Below, one piece after another: positions 42,448 to 51,428 of a stretch of DNA of 64,000 nucleotides (its first letter is position 1; each line of letters begins with the position of its first letter). The notes under the pieces are model-generated. The model was not told the origin of the DNA and searched no databases. It saw nothing but the letters and a program-made list of their open reading frames with translations. The stretch spans positions 558,001 to 622,000 of the forward strand of contig NZ_BMHI01000004.1 of the NCBI RefSeq assembly GCF_014640635.1. The letters run 5' to 3'. Position numbers and translations under genes: made by a program. This DNA is from Flexivirga endophytica. GTDB taxonomy: Bacteria; Actinomycetota; Actinomycetes; Actinomycetales; Dermatophilaceae.

Positions 42448-43872
42448 TCATACCTGCTCACTCTCACCGTAGGTCGCATTTCCCTCGTCGTCGGCCTCCT
42501 TGCTGACCTGCTTGGCCAGGTAGAGACCTTCCAGGGCCAGCTCCACCGCTGCAGCGCGTTCGCCCGCAGTGGTGGCGTCCAACCGGTCGGCGAGCTGGTC
42601 GTAGAGGTCGGACTCACCCAGCACCGGCAACTCACCGAGAACCGTTGCGGCACTGACCTGTTCGCCGGTGGTGACTCGCGCGCCGCGTTCCAGCGCGCGC
42701 ACCAGCAGCCCGAGGTCGATGCCGCGCAGCCGGCCGCGTGCCGTCTCGGCGGTGGCGGTCCGCAACAGGTGCTCCAGGATCGCTTCCTCGCGGCCCTCGT
42801 GGCCCGACTCGAACTCCACCTTTCCGGCGAGCACCTCGACCGCGGTCTCCAGGTCGATGACCCGGGCGACGGCTTCCTCCTCGTGCTGCACGGTCGCCCG
42901 ATGCAGCGCGGCCGCGGCAACGGTCTCCGCCGCGGCGATCGCGAAACGCGCCGAGACGCCGGAGCGTTGGTCGACGGCAGTGGACTCCCGCAGACCTCGG
43001 GTGAAGCGCGCCAGGATCTCGATCAGGTATGACGGCACGCTCGCCACCAGTTGCGCCTCCTGCTCGACGACGGCGATCTCGCCCTCGACCTCGAGCGGGT
43101 AATGCGTGCGGACCTGTGCGCCGAAGCGGTCCTTGAGCGGGGTGATGATGCGTCCGCGGTTGGTGTAGTCCTCGGGGTTGGCGCTGGCGACCACGAGCAC
43201 GTCGAGCGGCAACCGGAGGATGTAGCCGCGCACCTGGATGTCGCGTTCCTCCATCACGTTGAGCATCGCCACCTGGATGCGCTCGGCCAGGTCGGGCAGC
43301 TCGTTGATTGCCACGATGCCGCGGTGCGACCTGGGGATGAGCCCGAAATGGATGGTCTCCGGGTCACCCAGGCTGCGGCCCTCAGCAACCTTCATCGGGT
43401 CGACGTCGCCGACCAGGTCTCCGACGGATGTGTCCGGTGTGGCGAGCTTTTCGGCATACCGCTCGTCACGATGCCGCCAGGCGACAGGCAAGTCGTCGCC
43501 CAGCTCGGCGGCCCGGCGCCGGGAGGCCGGGGTGATGGGGTCGTAGGGATGCTCACCGAGCTCGGACCCGTCGATCACCGGGGTCCATTCGTCCAGCAGC
43601 CCGACCAGCGTGCGCAGCACCCTGGTCTTGCCCTGGCCACGCTCACCGAGCAGCACGATGTCGTGGCCTGCCAACAGCGCTCGCTCCAGCTGGGGCAGCA
43701 CGGTGTATTCGAAACCCTGTATGCCGGGCCAGGGGTCGTCGCCGGCGGCGAGCTTCGCCAGCAGGTTGTCGCGCAGCTCCTCCCGGACGCCGCGCTGTCG
43801 GTGTCCGGAGGCCCGGAGCTCACCGACGGTCGAGATGGTGGGTGCAGGGGTCGAAGCGGTCGAATCCGTCAC
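42448..43872 (-). CDS. MoxR/magnesium-chelatase-like AAA+ ATPase
   Basis: A 474-residue ATPase. Walker A is LLGERGQGKTR (residues ~74-84), Walker B-like is GIVAINELPDL, and sensor 1 is VVASANPEDYTNRGRI, all typical of the ChlI/MoxR clade. The GTG start at 43872 begins TDSTASTPAP. Its usual partner is a vWA protein, here found at 39234-41243 beyond the propeller gene. The pair could remodel or insert metal into an enzyme; the client is not evident from the neighbours. Confidence 0.9.
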   Translation of the reverse strand: MTDSTASTPAPTISTVGELRASGHRQRGVREELRDNLLAKLAAGDDPWPGIQGFEYTVLPQLERALLAGHDIVLLGERGQGKTRVLRTLVGLLDEWTPVIDGSELGEHPYDPITPASRRRAAELGDDLPVAWRHRDERYAEKLATPDTSVGDLVGDVDPMKVAEGRSLGDPETIHFGLIPRSHRGIVAINELPDLAERIQVAMLNVMEERDIQVRGYILRLPLDVLVVASANPEDYTNRGRIITPLKDRFGAQVRTHYPLEVEGEIAVVEQEAQLVASVPSYLIEILARFTRGLRESTAVDQRSGVSARFAIAAAETVAAAALHRATVQHEEEAVARVIDLETAVEVLAGKVEFESGHEGREEAILEHLLRTATAETARGRLRGIDLGLLVRALERGARVTTGEQVSAATVLGELPVLGESDLYDQLADRLDATTAGERAAAVELALEGLYLAKQVSKEADDEGNATYGESEQV

Positions 43873-43930
43873 GTCCTCAACGCTACGCCTTTCCTCCGGG
43901 AAAGCGGAGGGGCAATCCGGATCTGCTTCG

Positions 43931-44413
43931 TCAGTCCTGCGCCGACTCGGCCTCCGCGCGGGCGGCGAACCGGTCGAGCGTCCCGCGCAACAGCGCAGTT
44001 GCCGGCCGTGAAGCGATCGACTCGAGCCGACCGGCGCCGGGCACGCGCACCCCACCGAGGAAGCCGAACAACGTGTCGTCGCCCTGCTCGACCGCAGCCA
44101 TCCCGCACAGCAGGAAGCGGCTCTCGCACCAGCACCAGTTGGGTCGCAGCACGACGTCGAAACGCGCGCGCAGGCCGAGTGGACTGCGCGCATCCGCGAC
44201 GAGCCGCTCGCCGTCGCGGTCCCGCACCCGGACCTCCCGGAAGTCGTGGACCAGCAGCGGCAGCTCGGTCTCGAGATCCCCGGCCCGCGCCCAGACCTGC
44301 GCGATCGGACGTCGAACCACCACCTCCCCCGACATCGCGCCGGGTATGGCGGCCGCCATCACATGCAAGCGCCGCACGGGGTCGAGGTCCGCGGTCGGCC
44401 AAGCTGCACTCAT
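43931..44413 (-). CDS. SRPBCC-like (START-fold) protein
   Basis: A 160-residue protein with the pattern of polyketide-cyclase/START-like domains (MSGEVVVRRPIAQVWARAGD ... RARFDVVLRPNWCWCESRF). It overlaps the upstream ECF sigma gene by ATGA, so it is translated with it. It could be a ligand-binding sensor that controls the sigma factor, although classic anti-sigma features are missing. The first GTG/ATG at 44422 is rejected in favour of the coupled ATG at 44413. Confidence 0.65.
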   Translation of the reverse strand: MSAAWPTADLDPVRRLHVMAAAIPGAMSGEVVVRRPIAQVWARAGDLETELPLLVHDFREVRVRDRDGERLVADARSPLGLRARFDVVLRPNWCWCESRFLLCGMAAVEQGDDTLFGFLGGVRVPGAGRLESIASRPATALLRGTLDRFAARAEAESAQD

Positions 44414-44937
44414 CGTTCCCACTCCTGTCGGAAACTTCGTCGGGCACGGTGCAGGCGCGACTTCACGGTCCCGGCCGGTATGGCGAGCAGTTCCGCCGCA
44501 GCCGCCTCGTCCAAGCCCTCCAGGTCGCGCAACACCAGGACCGCGCGATGCGCCGGCGACAACCGGTCGAGCACCGCACGGACGTCGGCCGCCAGCTGCG
44601 GGTCACCGGGCGCAGGGACGTCCGGTAGTTCGGCAGGCACGTCCCGTCTCCCCCGCCTCGCGACCCGGACCGCCTCGCGCACCGCGATGGTCCGCACCCA
44701 ACCGCGCAGCGCGGCAGGCTCCCGCAGCTGCCGCAGATCGCGCAACACGATGATCAGGGCGTTCTGGGCCGCGTCCGGGCCCTCGTCGAGCGCGATCGGC
44801 CCGCACAACCGGCCGACATACGGCGTGAGCTCGGTGAGCAACGCCTGCATCGCCATCGTGCTGCCCGCCTGCGCAGCACACACGAGGTCGCCGAGATCTC
44901 TCGACGACGTCTCGATCGGGTTGGCATCACTCATCAT
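44410..44937 (-). CDS. ECF RNA polymerase sigma factor
   Basis: A 175-residue sigma factor. Region 2 includes DEGPDAAQNALIIVLRDLRQL and RGWVRTIAVREAVRVAR; region 4 includes LSPAHRAVLVLRDLEGLDEAAAAELL and GTVKSRLHRARRSFR. No C-terminal extension is present. It is coupled to the SRPBCC-like gene downstream and lies 6 bp after the alpha/beta hydrolase gene. The target promoter is unknown. Confidence 0.9.
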   Translation of the reverse strand: MMSDANPIETSSRDLGDLVCAAQAGSTMAMQALLTELTPYVGRLCGPIALDEGPDAAQNALIIVLRDLRQLREPAALRGWVRTIAVREAVRVARRGRRDVPAELPDVPAPGDPQLAADVRAVLDRLSPAHRAVLVLRDLEGLDEAAAAELLAIPAGTVKSRLHRARRSFRQEWER

Positions 44938-44943
44938 CGGCGA

Positions 44944-45807
44944 TCATCGCAGGTGCGCGAGAATCCGATCCGCGACCAGCTCGGGACGTTCCTCCGGAAG
45001 GTGATGCCCGGCACCGTCGACCACCTCGACCCGCAAGTCGTCGGCATATGTCGTGGCGTCGCCGAGCATGCCTGGTGGCGTCAGCCGGTCGGAGCTCCCG
45101 ACCAGTAGCAGGGCCGGTGTCGCCAGTCGTCGGCGCTCGGGATGCCGCAGCATCGGCAGGATCTCGTGATAGGCGAACTGGTGCATCAGCTCCTCGCCGG
45201 CCCGCGCGTTGGGCGCCCGGCGGGCGCTGTCGACATACGCGGCCACGGCGTCGGCCGGCATCGCCGCCCGGTCGGCGACACCGAGCCGCAGCAGGGTCCG
45301 CAGGAACCACGGCAGGTGCCGGAGCACGAGCCGCCCGACATACCGCGTCTCGACGAACGGTGTCCACAGATAGCGCCAGGCGTATGGCGCCAGCCGGCGC
45401 ACCTCCGTGTAGGGGTGCAGCGTGTTGAGTGCCACGAGCCGACGGACCCGCTCCGGGTGCTCCAGCGCGATCCGGAACGCGAGCGAGCCGCCCCGGTCGT
45501 GACCGACGACGTCCGCCTGCGGCAGGTCGAGGGCGTCGAGGAGGGCGATGACGTCCTGCACGAGATCGTTCGTCCCGTAACCCGTTGCGGGCGCGTCGGT
45601 GCGGCCGGCGCCACGGGAGTCGACGGCGATGACGCGGTGTGCTGCGGCCAGGTGCGGGACGACGTGCCGCCAGGCGTACGAGTGCTGCGGCCAGCCGTGC
45701 AGCAGCAGCACCGGCGGCCCGTCGCCCGCCTCGACGACGTGCACGCGCAGTCGTCCGGTGTCCACTGTTCGGTGCACTTGCGCCAGTTCTGGACGGGTCG
45801 CGCTCAT
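44944..45807 (-). CDS. Alpha/beta hydrolase
   Basis: A 287-residue alpha/beta-fold hydrolase of the epoxide-hydrolase/haloalkane-dehalogenase type. The oxyanion segment is LLLHGWPQHSYAW, the nucleophile elbow GHDRGG carries Asp rather than Ser (as in epoxide hydrolases), and the C-terminal histidine lies in GAGHHLPEE. Reaction on an epoxide or haloalkane is likely; the substrate is unknown. The ATG at 45807 has a GGAGGAA site. It is first in a run hydrolase-sigma-SRPBCC and divergent from endonuclease IV. Confidence 0.9.
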   Translation of the reverse strand: MSATRPELAQVHRTVDTGRLRVHVVEAGDGPPVLLLHGWPQHSYAWRHVVPHLAAAHRVIAVDSRGAGRTDAPATGYGTNDLVQDVIALLDALDLPQADVVGHDRGGSLAFRIALEHPERVRRLVALNTLHPYTEVRRLAPYAWRYLWTPFVETRYVGRLVLRHLPWFLRTLLRLGVADRAAMPADAVAAYVDSARRAPNARAGEELMHQFAYHEILPMLRHPERRRLATPALLLVGSSDRLTPPGMLGDATTYADDLRVEVVDGAGHHLPEERPELVADRILAHLR

Positions 45808-45905
45808 CTGTTCCTCCTGCTCGTAATGGCACGGTCTGCTCAGAAGGGGACGCCGGACGCCGATACGTTCCATCGATGTCGGCGTGAGTTCGTAGGCTGG
45901 CCCGT

Positions 45906-46700
45906 ATGACGATCTCGATCGGTGCACACGTGGACCAGCAGGACCCGATCGCGGAGGCGACCGCGCGCGGCACGGACGTCGTGCAGTTCTTCCTCGGCGA
46001 CCCGCAGAGCTACAAGGGACCGGTCGTCGCGTATGACGGCGGCGCCGCGCAGCTACGCGCCGACGCGCAGGCGGCCGGTGTGACGGTCTTCGTGCACGCG
46101 CCCTACGTCATCAACGTCGCGACGCTCAACAATCGGATCCGCATCCCGAGCCGCAAGTTGCTGCAGCAGCACATGGACGCCGCCGCGGAGATCGGTGCGG
46201 CCGGCCTGATCGTGCACGGCGGACACGTCAACAAGGCCGACGACCCGGCCAAAGGATTCGACAACTGGCGTAAGGCGATCGAGGCCACCGACTGCAAGAT
46301 CCCGCTCCTGATCGAGAACACCGCAGGTGGCGACAATGCGATGGCGCGTCACCTCGACCGGATCGCCGGTGTGTGGGACGCGATCACGCAGGCCGACGGC
46401 CACGAGCAGGTCGGTTTCTGTCTGGACACCTGCCACGCGTGGGCCGGTGGCATAGCGCTCGCGGAGGCGGCCGAGCGCATCCACGACATCACCGGCCGCA
46501 TCGACCTGGTGCACGGCAACGACAGCCGTGACGCCTTCGACTCCGGGGCGGACCGGCATGCCAATCTCGGTGCGGGACAAATAGATCCGGACGAGCTGGC
46601 CGCTGTGGTGCGGGCCGCGGATGCCCCGGTCGTCTGTGAGACGCCCGGTGGCGCCGACGAGCACAAGGCCGACATCGCCTGGCTGCGCGAGCGACTCTGA
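45906..46700 (+). CDS. nfo: Deoxyribonuclease IV (AP endonuclease, Nfo family)
   Basis: A 264-residue TIM-barrel enzyme that cuts 5' of abasic sites in base-excision repair. Zinc ligands of the family are visible in [33 protein letters not shown] and VHGNDS, the latter followed by [15 protein letters not shown]. Start ATG 45906. A 51-bp tandem repeat begins 13 bp after the stop and separates it from the convergent VOC gene. Confidence 0.95.
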   Translation: MTISIGAHVDQQDPIAEATARGTDVVQFFLGDPQSYKGPVVAYDGGAAQLRADAQAAGVTVFVHAPYVINVATLNNRIRIPSRKLLQQHMDAAAEIGAAGLIVHGGHVNKADDPAKGFDNWRKAIEATDCKIPLLIENTAGGDNAMARHLDRIAGVWDAITQADGHEQVGFCLDTCHAWAGGIALAEAAERIHDITGRIDLVHGNDSRDAFDSGADRHANLGAGQIDPDELAAVVRAADAPVVCETPGGADEHKADIAWLRERL

Positions 46701-46712
46701 CCATCAACAGCA

Positions 46713-46892
46713 AACTCGCTACTGTCGTCAGTTACTCGCGGCACCGGGCGGTTTCAGGCGACGAACTCGCTACTGTCGTCAGTTACTCGCGGCACCGGGC
46801 GGTTTCAGGCGACGAACTCGCTACTGTCGTCAGTTACTCGCGGCACCGGGCGGTTTCAGGCGACGAACTCGCTACTGTCGTCAGTTACTCGC
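46713..46892. repeat. 51-bp tandem repeat, 3.5 copies
   Basis: Units start at 46713, 46764, 46815 and 46866 (last truncated to ~27 bp). Each begins AACTCGCTACTGTCGTCAG and contains an ACTG-TCGT-CAGT mini-hairpin and a GCGGCACCGGGCGG stretch. The full copies are identical by eye. It occupies the whole gap between two convergent genes. No promoter or coding signal is seen; 51 is a multiple of three but no ribosome site is present. Confidence 0.93.
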
Positions 46893-47648
46893 TCAGTCCG
46901 CGTGGCTGACCATGTTGACGACGGTGCCGTCCGGCGCCTGCACGAAGAAGCGGTACACGCCCCACGGCTCGTGCGTGAGCGGATGCACGATCCGGTAGCC
47001 ACGCCGCACGGCTTCGGCGTGCGCGGCTTCGACGTCGACGACGTGCACCGAGATCGCCGAGTCGACCGGTGCGGTCTTGTCCCGAGTCACCAGCTGCACG
47101 TGCGCACCGGACTGTGGCGCGCTGCGATGCACCACCCAGCCGAGGTTGAAACCTTCGTCGGTCAGCCCGAGGTAGTCCCCGTAGAAGTCGTCGACGCCGT
47201 CGAGGTCGGCCACCGGCAGATTCGCCGTGAGGTCACGAACCTGTGCGGGCCTTGCCGGCCGGTCAGGTTCGCCCGGGCGCTGGTTGAACATCCAGCGGTG
47301 GCCGAAGGGGTCGTGCAGCACCGCCACGCGCCCGTGCGGCGTGTCCTCCGGCTCCCGATCGATCTGTGCGCCAACGGCTTTCGCCTGTCGAACGACGACG
47401 TCGACAGCGGTCGTTTCCACGTGCAGGGCGACGGAGCTGTGCCTCGCCGGGTCAGGGGCGGCGACGCCCGCACTGTCGAACTCGTCCGACATCATGAAGG
47501 TTGAGTCCTTCCCGATCGTCAACTCGACGTGCCCGATACGGCCGTCGTCCATGACGATCGGCTCGAACGACACGCGCGCGCCGAAAGCGCTGCGATACCA
47601 GTCGATCGCGGCCCGCGAGTCCTTGACGGTGATGTATGGCGTAATCAT
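46893..47648 (-). CDS. VOC family protein, two glyoxalase-like domains
   Basis: A 251-residue protein with two vicinal-oxygen-chelate domains (residues ~1-125 and ~130-250). Each has PhnB-like features: ITPYITVKDSRAAIDWYRSAFGA begins domain 1, LPVADLDGVDDFYGDYLGLTDE begins domain 2. Metal ligands are partly substituted, so it may bind rather than transform a ligand. It overlaps the truncated hemoglobin gene (ATGA) and ends at the 51-bp repeat. It belongs to the tetR-globin-VOC unit. Confidence 0.88.
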   Translation of the reverse strand: MITPYITVKDSRAAIDWYRSAFGARVSFEPIVMDDGRIGHVELTIGKDSTFMMSDEFDSAGVAAPDPARHSSVALHVETTAVDVVVRQAKAVGAQIDREPEDTPHGRVAVLHDPFGHRWMFNQRPGEPDRPARPAQVRDLTANLPVADLDGVDDFYGDYLGLTDEGFNLGWVVHRSAPQSGAHVQLVTRDKTAPVDSAISVHVVDVEAAHAEAVRRGYRIVHPLTHEPWGVYRFFVQAPDGTVVNMVSHAD

Positions 47649-48118
47649 TGCCCGACCCTCCTATAGCTCACGGTCCCGTCCCAACTCCACTGTGGCATCT
47701 GCAGATTCGACGGAACGTCGTCCGCTGACCGGTGGTAGGCGTACATCGGATGCCAGGTCACCCAAGCCCAGTAGTCGAGCACCGCCTGGTAGGTCTCCGG
47801 ATCCGCGTCGACACCGGCGTCGTGCAACGCCCCGGCGAAGCAGTCGATCGCGCGCCGGTTCATCTCCTCGTGCTCACCGTTGCCGCTGTGGATCCGCACG
47901 ACCGTGGCGTGTGCGTCATACAGCTCGGTGTAGCGGGGTGGGCCACCCAGCGCTTCGCCGAGGTATGCCGCCAGCCGCTCGACGTGGTCCGGTTTCGCGC
48001 CGCCGTGAAAGGCGTGTGCGACCACCTCGTCGGCCATCGCACGCCGGTGCCAGGCCGCAGCGATGCGCGTCATACCGTCCGCGCCGCCCGCCGCGTCGAA
48101 GATCGAACCCCTCGGCAT
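47645..48118 (-). CDS. Group II truncated hemoglobin-like protein
   Basis: A 157-residue globin (MPRGSIFDAAGGADGMTRIAAAWHRRAMADEVV). The segments HAFHGGAKPDHVERLAAYLGEALGGPPRY and FAGALHDAG are those of group II 2/2 hemoglobins, which bind oxygen or NO. The ATG at 48118 with GAGGAGTG upstream is supported. The gene is encoded between a TetR regulator and a VOC protein; a palindrome 21 bp upstream is a likely operator. Confidence 0.85.
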   Translation of the reverse strand: MPRGSIFDAAGGADGMTRIAAAWHRRAMADEVVAHAFHGGAKPDHVERLAAYLGEALGGPPRYTELYDAHATVVRIHSGNGEHEEMNRRAIDCFAGALHDAGVDADPETYQAVLDYWAWVTWHPMYAYHRSADDVPSNLQMPQWSWDGTVSYRRVGQ

Positions 48119-48138
48119 GAGCACTCCTCGTCGCCGAT

Positions 48139-48152
48139 GTTTACGCGTACAC
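48139..48152. promoter_or_regulatory. Palindromic operator candidate between tetR and the globin gene
   Basis: A 14-bp near-perfect palindrome centred on TACGCGTA (48142-48149) lies two bases after the tetR stop and 21 bp before the globin start. Its AT-rich flanks (GTTTA, ACACGTTAAT) stand out in this GC-rich DNA. Confidence 0.5.
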
Positions 48153-48153
48153 G

Positions 48154-48825
48154 TTAATCCTCGACGCCTTGCACGATCAAGACCAAGGCGGTGCGCATGT
48201 CGAAGTCCGCCCGCTGCGCCGCCAGCGCCTCGCCGCACACGGCCAGCGCGTCCAGCCCCTTGGCTGCGGCGTCACGCCGCACCGCCTCCTGCACCGTGGG
48301 CCGTTTCAGGTCGCGCTTGGCCTGCCTGGTCCGGGCGTCCAGTTGGGTCGCGCCGAGAATGAGTCGCCAGGCCGCCGAGTACCGGTGCGCCGCCTGCTCC
48401 GGGCTGCGGCCGGCGGCCAGCAGGGAGGCGAGCACGTCATCCGTGGCACGCGCGGCCGAAGGCGCCATCAGGTCACCGCGGGTGAGCGCGTCGACGACCC
48501 AGGGGCGAGCCGCCAACTCGCGGTGGAGCAGCAGGAGCACCTCGACGGCGCGGTCGACACCCGGATCGGGCAGCGCGGGCCAGTCGACCTCGGCGAACTC
48601 GCCATCGAGCAGTGCGACCAGGAGATCGTCACGACTCGCGAAATGGCGATAGAGCGCCATCGGAGTCACACCCAACTGCGCGCCCAGTGTCCGCATGCTG
48701 AGCACGGAACCCTCGGCGTCGCGGACGAGTTCGGCGGCGACGGCAAGGATGCGTTCCCGCGTCAGAGCGGTAGCACGGGCGTTTCCGGATCTGCTGTCAC
48801 CTGCCACGGATCGAGGGTAGGACAC
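48154..48825 (-). CDS. TetR/AcrR family transcriptional regulator
   Basis: A 223-residue repressor. The N-terminal helix-turn-helix is clear (ALTRERILAVAAELV ... SMRTLGAQLGVTPMALYRHFASRDDLL); the C-terminal ~150 residues are a TetR_C-like ligand domain. It is transcribed with the globin and VOC genes, which start 36 bp downstream, and divergently from an alpha/beta hydrolase. Autoregulation or control of either side is likely; the ligand is unknown. Confidence 0.92.
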   Translation of the reverse strand: MSYPRSVAGDSRSGNARATALTRERILAVAAELVRDAEGSVLSMRTLGAQLGVTPMALYRHFASRDDLLVALLDGEFAEVDWPALPDPGVDRAVEVLLLLHRELAARPWVVDALTRGDLMAPSAARATDDVLASLLAAGRSPEQAAHRYSAAWRLILGATQLDARTRQAKRDLKRPTVQEAVRRDAAAKGLDALAVCGEALAAQRADFDMRTALVLIVQGVED

Positions 48826-48889
48826 GAATTCACGACAGAAGTTACGCAGCGGTAGCCGTACGGGCGTTCAAGTGATTGAATCGCCCGTC

Positions 48890-49840
48890 ATGAAGGCGTC
48901 ACCCAAGATTCGCTTCGTGGACGTGCACGGTCATCGCCGCGCATTCGTGACCGCCGGTCAGGGACCGGCACTGCTTCTGTTGCACGGCGTCGCCTGCGAT
49001 CACACGACCTGGGACCGGGTGATCCGTCCATTGGCTCGCGACCACACGGTCATCGCTCCCGATCTGCTCGGCCACGGCCGCTCGGCCAAACCCCACGCCG
49101 ACTACTCGCTCGGCGGTTATGCCAACGGCATGCGGGACCTGTTGTCCTTGCTGCAGATCGAGCGCGCCACCGTCGTCGGGCACAGCTTCGGCGGCGGTGT
49201 CGCGATGCAGTTCGCCTACCAGTTCCCGGAGCTGACGGAGCGACTGGTGCTCATCGCGCCGGGTGGTATCGGCCCGGAGGTCAGCCCGATCATCCGGATG
49301 GCGACGATGCCCGGATTCCAGGAGCTGATGAGTCTGCTGACCTTGCCGGGCATCCGGCACGTCAACCGGACCGGCCTGCAACTGGCGCACGCGGCCAGGC
49401 TGCCCGGCACGCGCGACGTGGACGAGATCGCGGCGATCTACGACTCGTTGCGCCATCCAGAGGCTCGGGCGGCGGTGCAGCAGTTGCTCCGTGGCGTGGT
49501 CGACCGACGCGGCCAGTTCGTGACGATGGCCGACCGGGCCTACCTCACTGCCTCCCTGCCACTCGCGGTGATCTGGGGCGCGCAGGACCCGATCATCCCG
49601 TCCAGTCAGGCGCGTACGGTCCAGGAGCTGGCGCCTGCCGCACGTGTCGAAATCGTCGACGACAGTGGGCATTTCCCGCATCGTGATCACCCACGAGAGG
49701 TGCTTCGCATCATCCGGGACTTCCTGGCGTCCACACAGCCCGCCGCATACGACCCGATGCGGCTGGGTGAGCTGCTGCGGCGCGGGCAGCAGACCGGTCA
49801 CGCACAGCCGGAGCGCTCACTGCACGCCGTGACCGGCTGA
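48890..49840 (+). CDS. Alpha/beta hydrolase
   Basis: A 316-residue serine hydrolase. LLLLHGVACDHTTWDRV forms the oxyanion hole, GHSFGGG holds the nucleophile Ser, and GHFPHRDHP the catalytic His; the acid Asp is in WGAQDPIIP. The layout resembles C-C hydrolases and lipases of this fold. The ATG at 48890 is chosen; a GTG at 48872 in frame adds six residues. It is divergent from tetR across 64 bp and precedes a GNAT gene by 41 bp. Confidence 0.88.
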   Translation: MKASPKIRFVDVHGHRRAFVTAGQGPALLLLHGVACDHTTWDRVIRPLARDHTVIAPDLLGHGRSAKPHADYSLGGYANGMRDLLSLLQIERATVVGHSFGGGVAMQFAYQFPELTERLVLIAPGGIGPEVSPIIRMATMPGFQELMSLLTLPGIRHVNRTGLQLAHAARLPGTRDVDEIAAIYDSLRHPEARAAVQQLLRGVVDRRGQFVTMADRAYLTASLPLAVIWGAQDPIIPSSQARTVQELAPAARVEIVDDSGHFPHRDHPREVLRIIRDFLASTQPAAYDPMRLGELLRRGQQTGHAQPERSLHAVTG

Positions 49841-49881
49841 CCACTGAAGTCCCGTATGACGCGGGCGGATAACGTACCGAC

Positions 49882-50394
49882 GTGGATCTCGCCATACGTG
49901 AACGTCAGGATGCCGACCTTCCAGCCCTGGCCGACCTGCTCGGCCGGCAACAGGCCAAGACCCGCTACCCGTTCGTGTGGCCCTTCCCGCTGCCGATCGA
50001 GGGTTTCCTGAAGCGTCCGACCGAGCTGCGCGCGTGGGTCGCCGAACTCGACGGCGAGGTCGTCGGGCACGTGTCCGTCACCACCGCGGACAACGATCCG
50101 ATCGGCAAGTCCTGGGCCGCTGCGCACGGGGTCGACCTCGACGAACTTCGTGCGGTGTCAGTGTTTTTCGCCGACATCTCGCGGGCCGGTCAGGGCATCG
50201 GCTCGCGGCTGCTGGCGACCGCGACGGAGTTCGCGCTGGCAGACGGCTATCCCGTGCTCGACGTGGTCGCCGCGCACGAGACGCCGATCAACCTCTACCT
50301 GCGACGCGGCTGGCGGATCATCGAGACGACACAGGCCCCGTGGCACCCCGACATGGACATCCCGATCCACCTGATGATCCTGCCGAAGGGCTGA
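49882..50394 (+). CDS. GNAT family N-acetyltransferase
   Basis: A 170-residue acetyltransferase with the acetyl-CoA-binding loop GQGIGSRLLATATEFA and a downstream beta-bulge segment PVLDVVAAHETPINLYLRRGWRII. The starting GTG at 49882 gives DLAIRERQDADLPALADL. The acceptor is unknown. It converges on pdxS with 3 bp between. Confidence 0.9.
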   Translation: MDLAIRERQDADLPALADLLGRQQAKTRYPFVWPFPLPIEGFLKRPTELRAWVAELDGEVVGHVSVTTADNDPIGKSWAAAHGVDLDELRAVSVFFADISRAGQGIGSRLLATATEFALADGYPVLDVVAAHETPINLYLRRGWRIIETTQAPWHPDMDIPIHLMILPKG

Positions 50395-50397
50395 GGT

Positions 50398-51303
50398 TCA
50401 CCAACCGCGCTCGGCGAGCCGGTGCGGCTGCGGGATGTCGTCGACGTTGATGCCGACCATCGCCTCGCCCAGGCCGCGCGACACCTTGGCGATCACGTCC
50501 GGGTCGTCGTAGAAAGTCGTCGCCTTGACGATCGCCTCGGCGCGCTGCGCCGGGTTGCCGGCCTTGAAGATGCCCGAGCCGACGAAGACACCCTCGGCGC
50601 CCAGCTGCATCATCATCGCGGCGTCGGCCGGGGTGGCGATGCCGCCGGCGGTGAAGAGCACGACGGGCAGCTTGCCGGCCTGCGCGACCTCCTTGACGAG
50701 CTCGTACGGCGCCTGCAATTCCTTTGCGGCGACATACAACTCGTCTTCAGGGAGGTTCTGCAGGCGACGGATCTCCTGGCGGATCTGGCGCATGTGCGTG
50801 GTGGCGTTGGAGACGTCACCGGTGCCGGCCTCGCCCTTGGAGCGGATCATCGCCGCTCCCTCGGTGATGCGGCGCAGTGCCTCACCCAGGTTGGTCGCAC
50901 CGCACACGAAGGGAACGGTGAACTCCCACTTGTCGATGTGGTTGGCGTAGTCGGCGGGGGTCAGCACCTCGGACTCGTCGACGTAGTCGACACCGAGGCT
51001 CTGCAGCACCTGCGCCTCGACGAAGTGACCGATGCGCGCCTTGGCCATCACCGGGATCGAGACGGCCTCGATGATGCCGTCGATCATGTCCGGGTCGCTC
51101 GCCCGCGAGACGCCACCCTGCGCTCGGATGTCGGCAGGCACGCGCTCCAGCGCCATGACCGCGACGGCGCCGGCGTCCTCGGCGATCTTGGCCTGCTCGG
51201 CCGTGACGACGTCCATGATGACGCCGCCCTTCAGCATCTCCGCCATACCCCGCTTGACCCGGGCGGTCCCCTTTTGAGTCGTGTTCTCGGCCACTGCAGT
51301 CAC
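50398..51303 (-). CDS. pdxS: Pyridoxal 5'-phosphate synthase lyase subunit PdxS
   Basis: A 301-residue TIM barrel (SNZ family) that builds PLP from ribose 5-phosphate, glyceraldehyde 3-phosphate and ammonia from PdxT. Diagnostic stretches are [34 protein letters not shown] and [10 protein letters not shown]; the substrate-linking lysine lies in MAKARIG. The GTG at 51303, with GAGGAGA upstream, begins TAVAENTTQ. It follows pimA and the LemA-like gene, but pdxT is not adjacent. Confidence 0.96.
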   Translation of the reverse strand: MTAVAENTTQKGTARVKRGMAEMLKGGVIMDVVTAEQAKIAEDAGAVAVMALERVPADIRAQGGVSRASDPDMIDGIIEAVSIPVMAKARIGHFVEAQVLQSLGVDYVDESEVLTPADYANHIDKWEFTVPFVCGATNLGEALRRITEGAAMIRSKGEAGTGDVSNATTHMRQIRQEIRRLQNLPEDELYVAAKELQAPYELVKEVAQAGKLPVVLFTAGGIATPADAAMMMQLGAEGVFVGSGIFKAGNPAQRAEAIVKATTFYDDPDVIAKVSRGLGEAMVGINVDDIPQPHRLAERGW

Positions 51304-51428
51304 TTCTGGGTCTCCTCGTCCGACGACAACGTTTCTCCCAGAATACCGTCGCATTCGGCAGCTTCATGCCACATGACGCCTCATGACACTTTCAGGACAC
51401 GGCGACATCCGGCCATCGTGGTGCCGGA

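Noticed and set aside
46621-46998. Repeat-containing protein encoded by the 51-bp units
   Set aside because: The plus-strand frame is open only because 51 is a multiple of three; it starts inside nfo in another frame and runs into the VOC gene antisense.
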